Of a DNA stretch of 64,000 bases, positions 20,201 to 28,288 are shown piece by piece (within the stretch, counting starts at the first letter, position 1; every line of letters starts with the position of its first letter). This DNA comes from Quisquiliibacterium transsilvanicum (GTDB taxonomy: Bacteria > Pseudomonadota > Gammaproteobacteria > Burkholderiales > Burkholderiaceae_E). A program made the position numbers and the translations under genes. The notes beneath the pieces are model-generated. The model had not been told where the DNA came from. It was given only the letters and a program-made list of their open reading frames with translations, and did no database searches. The stretch lies in contig NZ_JACHGB010000004.1 of assembly GCF_014202215.1 (NCBI RefSeq), positions 569,154-633,153 on the forward strand, written 5' to 3'.

Positions 20201-20561
20201 GCGCAAGGGCTACGGGCTCGGGGCGCAGGCGATGGCTGCCGGGGGGTTCCACGCGCCGGTGTTCACAGTCTCCTGGCCGAGCGGCGAGTTCGGCGGCATG
20301 GGGCTGGAGGGGGCGGTGCGGCTCGGCTTCCGCAAGGAGCTCGAGTCGATCGAGGATCCGCAGGAGCGCCAGCAGGCCTATGCCGGGATGGTGGCTGCCG
20401 CCTACGAGAAGGGCAAGGCGACCAACATGGCCTCTTTCCTGGAAATCGACGCGGTGATCGACCCGGCCGACACCCGCCGCTGGATCATTGGCGGGCTGCG
20501 CGCCACGCCAGCGCCCTTGCCGCGCGTCGGCAAGAAGCGGCCCTTCGTCGATACCTGGTGA
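17247..20561 (+). CDS. single-chain acyl-CoA carboxylase (BC-BCCP-CT fusion)
   Basis: This is a biotin-dependent carboxylase with every activity in one polypeptide of 1104 residues. The biotin carboxylase domain covers about 1-450 (NRGEIAIRIARA, GGGGRGM at 163-169, the EANPRLQVEHTVTE active-site segment). A linker or BT-like region follows. The biotinyl domain has EAMKMEH with Lys533 as the biotinylation site. The carboxyltransferase N and C lobes cover about 580-1104. This is the layout of the long-chain acyl-CoA carboxylase (LCC) type rather than two-subunit propionyl- or geranyl-CoA carboxylases. The substrate is not certain. The start ATG 17247 gives the usual MTIKSLLIANRGEIAIR. A 1143-residue antisense frame overlaps it and is a shadow. 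Confidence 0.92.
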   Translation: MTIKSLLIANRGEIAIRIARAAAELGIRSVAVHSEDDARALHVRKVDEARQLAGVGAQAYLDIEQIVQVALAAGCDAVHPGYGFLSENAAFARRCAEVGLCFVGPAPEVLDLFGDKAKAREFARQAGVPVITGTPAPVDVGQARAFLESLGAGAAMVIKAVAGGGGRGMRIVESPDAVAEAFARCESEARAAFGSGALYLERLMPAARHIEVQVAGDGSGAVTHLWERECSLQRRHQKLVEFAPSPSLDPELRERLLADAVRLASQARYRGLGTFEFLVDAAGASADAYAFIEANPRLQVEHTVTEMVTGIDLVQVQLRLAAGATLASIGLEQSQVPAPRGHAVQLRVNMETMQADGSARPSGGTLTAFEPPSGPGVRVDTLGYAGYTSSPRYDSLLAKLIVHAPEGGLPRLLAKADRALSEFGIAGVATNKTLLHGLLKHPAVAASRVDTRFVETHLDEVLHLGRDAHRELYFADASAGPASGVGAGAAHEQGPEGTVAVEAPMQGTVVSLEVGEGDQVHAGAQVAVLEAMKMEHIIEASVSGVVRLVAAVRGETLFEGQAIVFIEPAEVDAARSDTAGALDLDAIRTDLAEVRERIALGMDEARPESVARRKRTGQRTARENIDDLVDPGSFIEYGALAVAAQRSRRSIDDLIRNTPGDGIVLGLASVNGDLFPPERSRCMVMSYDYTVLAGTQGFMNHKKTDRALQVAEEWRVPVVLFAEGGGGRPGDVDHLGVAGLDTTTFASYARLSGLVPRVGIVSGYCFAGNAALLGCADVIIATRNSSIGMAGPAMIEGGGLGVYKPAEVGPVEVQAPNGVIDILVEDEAQAVAATKRYLGYFQGATVPGEAPDQRLLRHLIPENRLRVYDIRTVIETLVDKDSVLELRRDFGIGVVTALVRIEGRPFGLIANNPKHLGGAVDADAGDKAARFMQLCDAFDLPMVSLCDTPGFMVGPQAERTALVRHVSRMFVTAASLSVPFFTVVLRKGYGLGAQAMAAGGFHAPVFTVSWPSGEFGGMGLEGAVRLGFRKELESIEDPQERQQAYAGMVAAAYEKGKATNMASFLEIDAVIDPADTRRWIIGGLRATPAPLPRVGKKRPFVDTW

Positions 20562-20672
20562 CCCGGAATGGCGGCCCGTATAGGGAAAAACAACAGCCGC
20601 TTGCGCCGCGCGGAGAATTTTGTGTTGGCGCTATTGGCTCGCGGGTGAAGAAGCGTCATTCTTGCGGATGCG

Positions 20673-20697
20673 AAAACCGGCTCACGCACGGTTTTTT
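20673..20697 (+). terminator. terminator-like hairpin downstream of the acyl-CoA carboxylase
   Basis: The stem AAAACCG (20673-20679) pairs with CGGTTTT (20689-20695) around a 9-base loop, and the 3' arm runs into six Ts. It is 112 bases after the carboxylase stop and 47 before the SWIB-protein start. It could end the former or act in the leader of the latter. No confident promoter was identified in this 182-base gap. Confidence 0.55.
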
Positions 20698-20743
20698 CGT
20701 TGAAACGATCGTGTGATGAACCAAATCTCTCGGAGGGATGACG

Positions 20744-21211
20744 ATGGCAACTGCTGCCAAGGCTGGCGCCAAGACGGCTGCGAAGAAACCCGCTAAGGCC
20801 CCGGCGAAGTCGCCGGCCGCCAAGAAACCGGCCGCCAAGGCCGCGCCCGCGACGAAGGCCGCTGCGCCGGCGAAGAAACCGGCCGCTGCGAAGGCCGTCG
20901 CTGCGAAGCCGGCCGCTGCCAAAAAGCCGTCGGCCAAGAAGCCCGCGGCGACGAAAGCGACGCGGCAGCCCAGCGCCGCGTTCATGAAGGCGCTGACCCC
21001 GAGCGCTGCGCTCGCAGCCATCGTCGGCGACAAGCCGCTGCCCCGCACCGAAGTGGTCAAGAAGGTGTGGGAGCACATCAAGAAGTTCAATCTGCAGGAC
21101 GAGGCCAACCGCAAGCTCATCAAGGCGGACGCCGCCCTGCGCGAGATCTTCGGCAAGGCCCAGGCCGACATGTTCGAGATGACCAAGCTCATCAGCAAGC
21201 ATCTGAAGTGA
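20744..21211 (+). CDS. SWIB/MDM2-domain protein with histone H1-like tail
   Basis: The 155-residue product has two halves. Residues 1-75 are almost only Ala, Lys and Pro (AAKKPA-type repeats), like the C-terminal tail of histone H1 and bacterial H1-like proteins. Residues 78-153 form a SWIB (BAF60b) domain (LPRTEVVKKVWEHIKKFNLQ, ending FEMTKLISKHLK). A role as an abundant DNA-binding, nucleoid-associated protein is likely but unproven. ATG 20744 is preferred over ATG 20738, because GGAGGG at 20732-20737 touches the earlier codon. Its intrinsic terminator is intact and directly precedes a group II intron. Confidence 0.9.
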   Translation: MATAAKAGAKTAAKKPAKAPAKSPAAKKPAAKAAPATKAAAPAKKPAAAKAVAAKPAAAKKPSAKKPAATKATRQPSAAFMKALTPSAALAAIVGDKPLPRTEVVKKVWEHIKKFNLQDEANRKLIKADAALREIFGKAQADMFEMTKLISKHLK

Positions 21212-21256
21212 TGCCTGCCCCACCCCGGGCGGCCCGTGCCGCCCGGAGGTGACGCG

Positions 21257-21288
21257 TGCCCGCGGACCTCCCGCGGGCATTTTTCTTT
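21257..21288 (+). terminator. intrinsic terminator of the SWIB-protein gene; group IIC intron target
   Basis: A perfect 9-bp stem, TGCCCGCGG (21257-21265) and CCGCGGGCA (21271-21279), closes a 5-base loop and is followed by TTTTTCTTT (21280-21288). The next base is the first base of the group II intron, which matches the known preference of class C introns for the DNA just after terminator hairpins. Confidence 0.92.
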
Positions 21289-21583
21289 GTGCGCCCGGCA
21301 CGGGCGCACTCCTGCGGGTGCAAGTCCCGCCGCAAGTTGATCACAGCGAGCGAAGCGAAGCGCAACTGCACGAGGGTGACCGAGTGTGGGGAGGAAGCGT
21401 GGAGCGCAGCTGCGAGCCGATGGACAAGAACCGGATAGAAGGCGCTGCCGAGCAGGGCGAGCGGGCAAAGGACCGCGAAGCTCTCGTGATCAAGGCGAAG
21501 TGGCGTAGATCCGGCGGTTGTGCAGCGAAGGAGTGCGTTCTTACCCGGGGAGATCTCGCCTTGCGCTTGAAAGGGCGACGGCG

Positions 21584-23035
21584 GTGAGCCGGAGCGAGAA
21601 GTCAGCAGAGGCCGTAGTAGCTGCCGGCACGGGGCGAAGGGCCGAACGAGTGGAAGTGCACGAGGACGTGTCGATGCCGGGGGCCATGCGTCAGATGCCG
21701 GAGCGATCCGGGCGGGGCGGGGTAGCGAGCGGTGAAGCCGCGCGCGAAGCGTCCAGCGACGAAGCCCGAGGCCCGCGGCGCGACACCGAAGGCACGGGGT
21801 CAGCGCTGCTGGCAGCGGCGCTGACGAGAGAGAACCTGCAGCAGGCGTGGCGGCGGGTGAAGGCCAACAAGGGCTCGGCAGGGGTGGACGGTCTGGACAT
21901 CGGCCAGACTGCGCTGCACCTGAAGACGTCCTGGCCGGAGATCCGAGAGCGGTTGTTGCGGGGGACGTACCGGCCCAGTCCGGTACGGCGGGTGACGATT
22001 CCGAAGCCGGACGGGGGCGAGCGCGAGCTGGGCATCCCGACGGTGACGGACCGGTTGATCCAGCAGGCGCTGCTGCAGGTGCTGCAGCCGCTGCTCGATC
22101 CCAGCTTCAGCGAGCACAGCTACGGTTTTCGGCCCGGGCGCCGTGCGCAGGATGCGGTGTTGGCCGCGCAGGCGTATGTGCAGTCGGGACGCAGGATCGT
22201 GGTGGACGTGGACTTGGAGAAGTTCTTCGACCGGGTCAATCACGACATCCTGATGGCCCGGCTCGAGAGGCGCATCGCAGACGCAGCGGTGCTGCGGCTG
22301 ATCCGTGCGTACCTGGATGCCGGGATCATGGGCGATGGCGTGGTGCAGCGGCGGTATCAGGGCACGCCTCAGGGCGGGCCGCTGAGCCCGCTGCTGGCCA
22401 ACGTGCTGCTCGACGAGGTGGACCGGGAACTGGAGCGGCGGGGCCACTGCTTCGTGCGTTACGCGGACGACTGCAACGTGTACGTGCGCAGTCTGAAGGC
22501 GGGCGCGCGCGTGATGGCGCTGCTGCGGCGGCTGTACGCAGGGCTGCGGCTCACGGTCAATGAGGCCAAGAGCGCGGTGGCCAGCGTGTTCGGGCGCAAG
22601 TTCCTGGGGTACAGCCTGTGGGTGGCCAGCGGTGGCGAGATCAAGCGCCGCGTGGCCGACAAGCCCATGGCGACGTTCAAGCAGCGGGTGCGCCAACTGA
22701 CGCGGCGATCGGCGGGCCGAAGCATGGCCGAGGTCGCCGAGCGGTTGCGGCCCTACCTGCTGGGCTGGAAGGCCTACTTCCGGATGGCACAAACGCCGAG
22801 ACTCTGGCTCGCGCTCGACGAGTGGTTGCGCCACCGCCTGCGGGCGATCCAGCTCAAGCACTGGAAGCGCGGGACGACGATGTATCGCGAGCTGAAGGCG
22901 CTCGGTGCGTCCCACGAGGATGCTCACCGGGTTGCGGCCAACTCGCGGCGCTGGTGGCGCAACAGCGCCGGACGCCTGAACCGGGTGATGCCGATCGCGT
23001 ATTTCGATCGGCTCGGCGTTCCCCGACTCTCATGA
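21584..23035 (+). CDS. ltrA: group II intron reverse transcriptase/maturase
   Basis: This is the intron-encoded protein that assists splicing and performs target-primed reverse transcription. The roughly 483 residues contain the RT domain with LEKFFDRVNHDILM, QGTPQGGPLSPLLANVLLDE and the active site YADD (293-296, followed by CNVYV). A group II maturase domain (LLGWKAYFRMA) follows. There is no C-terminal HNH endonuclease, as expected for class C. The start is uncertain: GTG 21584 is used, with ATG 21674 and an earlier GTG 21518 also in frame. The stop lies 12 bases before domain V. Confidence 0.92.
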   Translation: MSRSEKSAEAVVAAGTGRRAERVEVHEDVSMPGAMRQMPERSGRGGVASGEAAREASSDEARGPRRDTEGTGSALLAAALTRENLQQAWRRVKANKGSAGVDGLDIGQTALHLKTSWPEIRERLLRGTYRPSPVRRVTIPKPDGGERELGIPTVTDRLIQQALLQVLQPLLDPSFSEHSYGFRPGRRAQDAVLAAQAYVQSGRRIVVDVDLEKFFDRVNHDILMARLERRIADAAVLRLIRAYLDAGIMGDGVVQRRYQGTPQGGPLSPLLANVLLDEVDRELERRGHCFVRYADDCNVYVRSLKAGARVMALLRRLYAGLRLTVNEAKSAVASVFGRKFLGYSLWVASGGEIKRRVADKPMATFKQRVRQLTRRSAGRSMAEVAERLRPYLLGWKAYFRMAQTPRLWLALDEWLRHRLRAIQLKHWKRGTTMYRELKALGASHEDAHRVAANSRRWWRNSAGRLNRVMPIAYFDRLGVPRLS

Positions 23036-23047
23036 CCTCAACCACTC

Positions 23048-23081
23048 GAACCGCCCGGTGCGGACCCGCATGCCGGGTGGT
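23048..23081 (+). ncRNA. group II intron domain V
   Basis: This is a 34-base hairpin opening with GAACCGCCCGG and closing with CCGGGTGGT, with one G-T wobble in the lower stem. The catalytic triad position reads CGC (23052-23054), as in class C introns, rather than the AGC of other classes. Domain VI sequence follows directly. Confidence 0.85.
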
Positions 23082-23142
23082 GTGGGAGGGGCGGCCGGGG
23101 TAACCTGGCCCCCCTATCCCGATCAGCCCGCCACCCTGGCGC

Positions 23143-24057
23143 TCACCGGGCCGCACCCGACCAGTACTCCGCCCGGCCGTAGGTCTCCTTGAGGAAGTCG
23201 ATGAACATCCTCACGCGCAGCGGCAGATGCCTGCGCTGCGGGAACAGGGCGCAGATCGCGTTGTCGGGCGCCGCGTAGCCGTCGAGCACGGTCGTCAGCC
23301 TGCCCGCTTCCAGGTCCTCGCGCACCTCCCACATCGAACGCCAGGCCAGGCCCATCCCGGCCAGTGCCCATTCGTGGAGCACCGCGCCGTCGTTGCACTC
23401 CATGTTCCCCGACACGCGCAAGGCCAGCGGGCGCCCGTCCACCGTGAACAGCCAGCCGCGCGACTGGTTTCCGTAGGTTCCGAAGGTGAGGCAGTCGTGC
23501 CGGGCCAGGTCGGCCGGCGTCTGCGGTGTGCCGCGTCGCCTCAGGTAGTCCGGGCTTGCCACCACCACGCGGTGGTTGGCCGCCAGCGGGACGCTGACCA
23601 GGCTGGAGTCGTCGAGCAGGCCGATCCGGATCGCCAGGTCGAAGCCCTCGTTGACGATGTCGGTGAGGCGGTCGCTGAGGTCGAGCGAGATCGAGACCTC
23701 GCGGTTCTGCGCCAGGAAGCGCGGCACCAGCGGCGCGACGTGGCGCCGTCCGAAGCCGGCGGGCGCGGTCACCCGCATGTGCCCGCTGGCCTTGACTCCG
23801 CCGAGCGAGACCGACGCCTCGGCATTGTGGAAGTCGTTCAGGATGCGCTGGCAGTCCTCGAGGAAGGCGCTGCCCTCGAAGGTGAGCGTGATGCGGCGGG
23901 TGGTGCGGACCAGCAGCTTGACGCCCAGGCGGGCTTCGAGCGCATCGATGCGCCTGCCGATCACCGCCGGGGCCACGCCTTCGGCCAGCCCGGCGGCCGA
24001 CAGGCTGCCGCGCATCGCGACGGCGGCGAAGGTCTCGATCTGCTTGAAGCGGTCCAT
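23143..24057 (-). CDS. LysR-family transcriptional regulator
   Basis: The 304-residue product has an N-terminal HTH (MDRFKQIETFAAVAMRGSLSAA; VIGRRIDALEARLG) and an effector domain of the LysR type (about 90-295). ATG 24057 is used; a longer in-frame start adds only residues without homology to the HTH. The gene is divergent from an AI-2E-family transporter with a 65-base gap, suggesting possible control of it. The group II intron ends about 20 bases beyond its stop codon, so its coding sequence is not disrupted. The effector is unknown. Confidence 0.9.
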   Translation of the reverse strand: MDRFKQIETFAAVAMRGSLSAAGLAEGVAPAVIGRRIDALEARLGVKLLVRTTRRITLTFEGSAFLEDCQRILNDFHNAEASVSLGGVKASGHMRVTAPAGFGRRHVAPLVPRFLAQNREVSISLDLSDRLTDIVNEGFDLAIRIGLLDDSSLVSVPLAANHRVVVASPDYLRRRGTPQTPADLARHDCLTFGTYGNQSRGWLFTVDGRPLALRVSGNMECNDGAVLHEWALAGMGLAWRSMWEVREDLEAGRLTTVLDGYAAPDNAICALFPQRRHLPLRVRMFIDFLKETYGRAEYWSGAAR

Positions 24058-24122
24058 GAAAGCTCCGTGTGCAGCCGAGATTGTCACGCACGGCGTGCGA
24101 ACGCGTGGCAACATCCTGAGCC

Positions 24123-25277
24123 ATGAGCGAACAGCAAGCCCCCGCCACGGAAGCTCCGGCGTCGCCAGGCGGCGCAGCGCTGCCGCCGTCCATCGGGGTG
24201 CGCAATACGTCGCTGGTGCTGCTCGCCGTGCTCGCCAGCGTGACGATGCTGCGGCTGGGCAGTCCGGTGTTCATTCCGGTGCTGCTCGGCCTGCTGTTCA
24301 GCTACGCGCTGTCGCCGGTCACCGCCAGGCTGGAGCGCCTGCGGATTCCGCGGGCGCTGGCCGCGGCGCTGGTCATTCTTGGGTTGATCGGCGGGGTCTC
24401 GGCGCTGGTCTGGTCGCTGGAGGACGACGCGGTCGACCTGGTCGAGGCGCTGCCGGACTCGGCCAGCAAGTTGCGCGAGGTGCTCCGGCCGCAGCCTGGC
24501 GCGCCCCAGGGCTCGATCGAGAAGGTCCAGAAGGCTGCCGAGCAGCTCGAGCAGGCGGCCGAAGAGACCGGGGGCGCCCAGTCGACGGTGCGCAGGGGCG
24601 TGACCCGGGTCCAGATCGAAAAGCCGCGCTTCAACGTCAAGGATTACCTCTGGCCCGGCACCCTCGGCCTGCTCGGCATGATCGGCCAGACGGTGATGAT
24701 CTGCTTCATCACCTACTTCCTGCTTGCGGGCGGCAGCGAATTCCGCCGCAAGCTGGTGCGCATCGCCGGCCCCACTTTTGCACGCCGCAAGATCACGGTG
24801 AAGGTGCTCGACGAGATCGCCGCGCAGATCCAGCGCTACCTGCTGGTGCAGATCTACACCAGCGCTGCAGTGGGCCTGGCGACCTGGCTGGTCTTCTGGT
24901 GGATCGGCCTCGAACAGGCGGCGGTCTGGGGAGTGATGGCTGCGGTCGTCAACCTGGTGCCCTACGTCGGCGCGATCGCGCTGACCGGCGGCGCAACGCT
25001 GGCCGGCTTCGTGCAGTTCGGCAGCGTTGAGATGGCGCTGGTGGTGGGCGGTGCGGCGCTGGTGATCCAGAGCATCGAGGGTTACGTGCTGACACCCTGG
25101 CTCACCAGCCGAACGAGCCGGATGAGCCCGGTCGTGATTTTCGTCAGCGTGCTCGCCTGGGGCTGGCTGTGGGGCATCCCCGGCATGCTGCTGGCGATCC
25201 CTATCATGATGGGACTGAAGGCCGTCTGCGATCACATCGAGGACCTGCGGCCGATCAGCGAACTGCTCGGCGATTGA
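24123..25277 (+). CDS. AI-2E family transporter (PerM/YdiK type)
   Basis: This is a polytopic inner membrane protein of 384 residues with paired N-terminal membrane segments (about 30-70 and 80-100). A soluble helical loop (about 105-170, Glu/Gln-rich) follows, then a C-terminal cluster of five segments ending in GWLWGIPGMLLAIPIMMGLK. This motif is typical of the UPF0118/AI-2E exporter family. Family members export diverse substrates, and the autoinducer name should not be taken as evidence of quorum sensing. It is divergent from the LysR gene. Confidence 0.88.
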   Translation: MSEQQAPATEAPASPGGAALPPSIGVRNTSLVLLAVLASVTMLRLGSPVFIPVLLGLLFSYALSPVTARLERLRIPRALAAALVILGLIGGVSALVWSLEDDAVDLVEALPDSASKLREVLRPQPGAPQGSIEKVQKAAEQLEQAAEETGGAQSTVRRGVTRVQIEKPRFNVKDYLWPGTLGLLGMIGQTVMICFITYFLLAGGSEFRRKLVRIAGPTFARRKITVKVLDEIAAQIQRYLLVQIYTSAAVGLATWLVFWWIGLEQAAVWGVMAAVVNLVPYVGAIALTGGATLAGFVQFGSVEMALVVGGAALVIQSIEGYVLTPWLTSRTSRMSPVVIFVSVLAWGWLWGIPGMLLAIPIMMGLKAVCDHIEDLRPISELLGD

Positions 25278-25312
25278 AGCAGGCTCGATCGCAGGCGCTC
25301 GGTCGCGCGTGT

Positions 25313-26158
25313 TCAGTCGAAGCTGACCACGCACTCCATCGCCGGGCCTCCGGCGGGCGTGCGGGTCCAGAACGCCAGCCGCCCGCTTTCTGGTGCCGCG
25401 GCGCAGACGGACACCGGCGTGCCGCTGAACAGCGAGGCGCGGGCGCGGAACTCCATGCGCCGGACGGTGCGCCCGGGATGCCACTTCCTGAAGGTCTCTG
25501 CGATCAGCAGCGCCTGCAGCGGCCCGTGGACGACCAGTCCCGGATAGCCGCCGACTTCGGTGGCATAGGGCAGGTCGTAGTGGATGCGGTGGGTGTTGAA
25601 GGTGAGCGCCGAGAATCGGAAGAGGGTGGCCTCGTCCATCGGCCAGTCCAGCTGCCGGTCAGCGACTGGCGCGGCCGCCGCGGCCGGCGTGGCACCGGTC
25701 GACGGTCCGAGGAAGACCGCGCGCGTGCGCTCGACGATCGCGGTGCGGCCCTGCTGCTCGTAGCGGTGCTCGTGGGTGAGGAAGACCATCGGCCCGCGCG
25801 AGCCGGTCTTCGCGCTCATGTCGGCGATGCGCGATACCTTGCGCGCCGGCTGGCCGAGCGCCAGCGGCGCGACGAACTCGATCTCCGATCCCGCCCACAT
25901 GATCTGTTCCAGCGGAATCGGCGGCAACAGCGCGCGGCTGCGCGGCGAGCCGTCCTCGCCGAGGCCATCGGTCGGCGTGCGGTCGAGGAAGTGCAGCCAC
26001 TGCCAGAGGGGCGGCAGCGTCGCGGGAGGGCGGTCGCCCTCGCCGAGGTTCAGCGTGGCGGCAAGGCACAGGGCCGGGATGGGGCTGAGCGTCTCCTCTG
26101 AGGAGTCGCTGCGTTCCAGCCAGGGACGGAGGGCGTCGAGGTCGATCTGGGTGTCCAT
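25313..26158 (-). CDS. FAS1-type (MaoC-like) acyl-CoA dehydratase
   Basis: The 281-residue product matches the HTD2/mesaconyl-C4-CoA hydratase-like family. It has an N-terminal FAS1-like dehydratase region (about 10-130, with LPPLWQWLHFL and the LTHEHRYEQQG segment) and a C-terminal hotdog/MaoC region (about 170-280). The catalytic hallmark is FSALTFNTHRIHYDLPYA. It hydrates or dehydrates an enoyl- or hydroxyacyl-CoA; the exact substrate is unknown. The yitT-like gene lies 11 bases upstream on the same strand, so the two are probably co-transcribed. Confidence 0.85.
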   Translation of the reverse strand: MDTQIDLDALRPWLERSDSSEETLSPIPALCLAATLNLGEGDRPPATLPPLWQWLHFLDRTPTDGLGEDGSPRSRALLPPIPLEQIMWAGSEIEFVAPLALGQPARKVSRIADMSAKTGSRGPMVFLTHEHRYEQQGRTAIVERTRAVFLGPSTGATPAAAAAPVADRQLDWPMDEATLFRFSALTFNTHRIHYDLPYATEVGGYPGLVVHGPLQALLIAETFRKWHPGRTVRRMEFRARASLFSGTPVSVCAAAPESGRLAFWTRTPAGGPAMECVVSFD

Positions 26159-26169
26159 GGCGTCCGATG

Positions 26170-26802
26170 CTACACCGCCATGTAACGGCCGGGACGGTGG
26201 TTGATCGCAAGTGTGACGTTCAGCACGAGCGCTCCCACCAGCGAGACCGCGACGATGGCCGGCGGCACCACGGTCAGCGACAGCAGCAGGATCGCGGCGT
26301 CGAGTCCGAGCTGGACCCAGCCGGCGCGCCAGCCGAAGCGCTCCTGCAGGAAGAGCACAAGCACGTTGAAGCCCCCCAGGCTGCCGCGGTGGCGGAACAG
26401 GATCAGCAGGCCGATGCCGACGAGCAGGCCGCCCGCCAGCGCCGCGTACGCCGGCTGGATCCGCTCGAGGACCAGCAGCGGTCGCTGCACCTCGGTCACG
26501 ACCGAGAGCAGCGCCACCGCGGCGGCCGTCTTGGCGGTGAAGCGCCAGCCCATCCGCAGCAGCGCGAGCGCGAGAAAAGGCAGGTTCACCAAGGCGAAGC
26601 TCGCGCCGAAGGCCAGGCCGGTGCCATAGGACAGCAGCAGCGCGAGGCCCGCGGTGCCGCCGGTCATCAGTCCCGCGCGCTCGAAGAATGCGATGCCCAG
26701 TCCGGCGAGGATCGCTGCGGACAGGAAGGCGAGCGTGTCCTCGAGTCGCGTGTGGCGCAGCGTCTGCGGCGCTGCTGCCGCTTGCGGGGTCTGTGCGGCC
26801 AT
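26170..26802 (-). CDS. YitT family membrane protein
   Basis: The 210-residue integral membrane protein has about five to six hydrophobic segments. The family-typical GLMTGGTAGLALLLSYGTG motif lies near the N-terminus and RHRGSLGGFNVL is in the middle. The DUF2179 C-terminal domain seen in many Bacillus homologues is absent, so this is the short proteobacterial form. Function is unknown. It is divergent from the sodium-dependent transporter across 115 bases. Confidence 0.85.
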   Translation of the reverse strand: MAAQTPQAAAAPQTLRHTRLEDTLAFLSAAILAGLGIAFFERAGLMTGGTAGLALLLSYGTGLAFGASFALVNLPFLALALLRMGWRFTAKTAAAVALLSVVTEVQRPLLVLERIQPAYAALAGGLLVGIGLLILFRHRGSLGGFNVLVLFLQERFGWRAGWVQLGLDAAILLLSLTVVPPAIVAVSLVGALVLNVTLAINHRPGRYMAV

Positions 26803-26917
26803 GGCTCAGGTTAACCTGCGGCTCTTGGGCGCGTCGATTCAATGCATCGGTCGGAGGGTTTTGGAGCATGCGCAGGGTGAACGCAGAAGATCGCGCGGTC
26901 CGCGCTCGCCATCGGTC

Positions 26918-28288
26918 GTGAGCGCCCCCACGGAGGCCTGGTCGGGCCGGATCGGTTTCATCCTGGCCACCGTCGGATCCGCGGTCGGGATTGGCAGCAT
27001 CTGGAAATTCCCCTACGAGGTTGGGGCCAACGGCGGAGGAGTCTTCCTGCTGTTCTACCTGGCGGGGCTGGCGCTGGTCGTCGTGCCGCTGATGCTCGCG
27101 GAGTTCGCGCTCGGGCGGGCGGGCCGCGGGGATGCGGTGTCGAGCATCGCTGCGCTTGCCCGGGAGGCCGGGTCCGCACGGTGCTGGGCCTGGGCGGGCG
27201 GGCTCGGCGTGCTCACAGGTTTCCTGATCCTGAGCTTCTACTCGGTGATCGGCGGCTGGACGATCGGCTATGCCGCGGACACGTTCGCCCGCGGCCTGCC
27301 GGGGACCGATCCGCAGGCGGTGCGCGAGCGTTTCGGGGCCTTCCTCGCCTCGCCGTGGCGGCTGGCCGGCTGGCATGCGCTGTTCATGGGGCTGACCGCG
27401 TTCATCGTTGCGCGCGGCGTCTCGCGCGGCATCGAGACTGCGGTCAAGGTGCTGATGCCGCTGCTGGTGGTCCTGATGGTGCTGCTGGCCGGGTACGCGG
27501 CCGTCGAGGGCGACCTTCGCGCGACGCTCTCCTTCATGCTGCGCATCGATCCCGCGTTCCTGACCGCCGCAACCGCGCTCGACGCGCTGGGTCTTGGCTT
27601 TTTCTCGATCGGGGTGGGGCTTGGCCTGATGATCACCTACGCCGCATACAGCGGCGCCCGGATCAGCCTGCGCGAAGTGGCGTTCGCGTCGGTGATCGCC
27701 GACACCCTCATCTCCTTCCTGGCAGGTTTCGCAGTCTTCCCGATCGTGTTCGCCCACGGGCTCGACCCGGCGAGCGGGCCGGGGCTGGTCTTCGTCACGT
27801 TGCCGCTGGCCTTCGCGCGGATGCCCTTCGGCGCCCTCGCCGCGCAGGCGTTCTTCGTGCTGCTGTTCGTCGCCGCGCTCGCGTCGGCGATCTCGCTGCT
27901 CGAGCTCGTCGTGGCCTGGCTGGTGCGGGCCACGGGCTGGAGCCGTGCGCGCAGCGCGGCGCTGGCCGGCGCGGCCTGCTTCGTCGCGGGGCTTGCCAGC
28001 GTGCTCTCGTTCAACGCATGGTCGGGGTGGCATCCGCTGGCCGGCGTCGCCGGCTTCGAGACCGCCACCTTCTTCGATCTGCTGGACTGGGTGACGTCCA
28101 ACCTGATGCTGCCGGTGGGCGGGCTCGCCATCGCGCTGTTCGCCGGCTGGGCGGCCCCGGCGGGGCTCATGGCGAGGACCCTGGGCATGGGGGCCAGCGG
28201 CGCCGGCGCGCTGCGCTTCGTTCTTCGCTGGGTCGCCCCGTTCGGGATCGCGGCGGTGGCGCTGGCGACGCTGCTGGCCGGGCGCTGA
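26918..28288 (+). CDS. sodium-dependent transporter, SNF (NSS) family
   Basis: This is a neurotransmitter:sodium symporter-type permease of 456 residues with about 11-12 membrane segments. The N-terminal signature WSGRIGFILATVGSAVGIGSIWKFPYE contains the unwound TM1 sodium/substrate site (AVGIGSIWKFP). The related TM6 region FFSIGVGLGLMITYAAY is also present. The substrate is probably an amino acid. The start is GTG 26918. Frames upstream of it lack family similarity. Confidence 0.9.
   Translation: MSAPTEAWSGRIGFILATVGSAVGIGSIWKFPYEVGANGGGVFLLFYLAGLALVVVPLMLAEFALGRAGRGDAVSSIAALAREAGSARCWAWAGGLGVLTGFLILSFYSVIGGWTIGYAADTFARGLPGTDPQAVRERFGAFLASPWRLAGWHALFMGLTAFIVARGVSRGIETAVKVLMPLLVVLMVLLAGYAAVEGDLRATLSFMLRIDPAFLTAATALDALGLGFFSIGVGLGLMITYAAYSGARISLREVAFASVIADTLISFLAGFAVFPIVFAHGLDPASGPGLVFVTLPLAFARMPFGALAAQAFFVLLFVAALASAISLLELVVAWLVRATGWSRARSAALAGAACFVAGLASVLSFNAWSGWHPLAGVAGFETATFFDLLDWVTSNLMLPVGGLAIALFAGWAAPAGLMARTLGMGASGAGALRFVLRWVAPFGIAAVALATLLAGR

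Larger units (their letters stand above)
21289..23123 (+). mobile_element. group IIC intron (retroelement)
   Basis: The 5' end GTGCGCCCGGCACGGGCGCA fits the GUGYG intron start and the class C domain I opening. The element is about 1.84 kb with a reverse transcriptase frame in domain IV. A domain V hairpin lies at 23048-23081, and a domain VI region ends in CCTATCCCGAT. It inserted immediately after the SWIB-gene terminator, in the same orientation. The 3' boundary at 23123 is inferred from the family-typical ending and could be off by a few bases. Nothing in the element looks broken, so it may still be active. Confidence 0.88.

Noticed and set aside
16821..20252. 1143-residue antisense frame over the acyl-CoA carboxylase
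   Set aside because: It is a shadow of the carboxylase on the other strand, with no recognisable domain.
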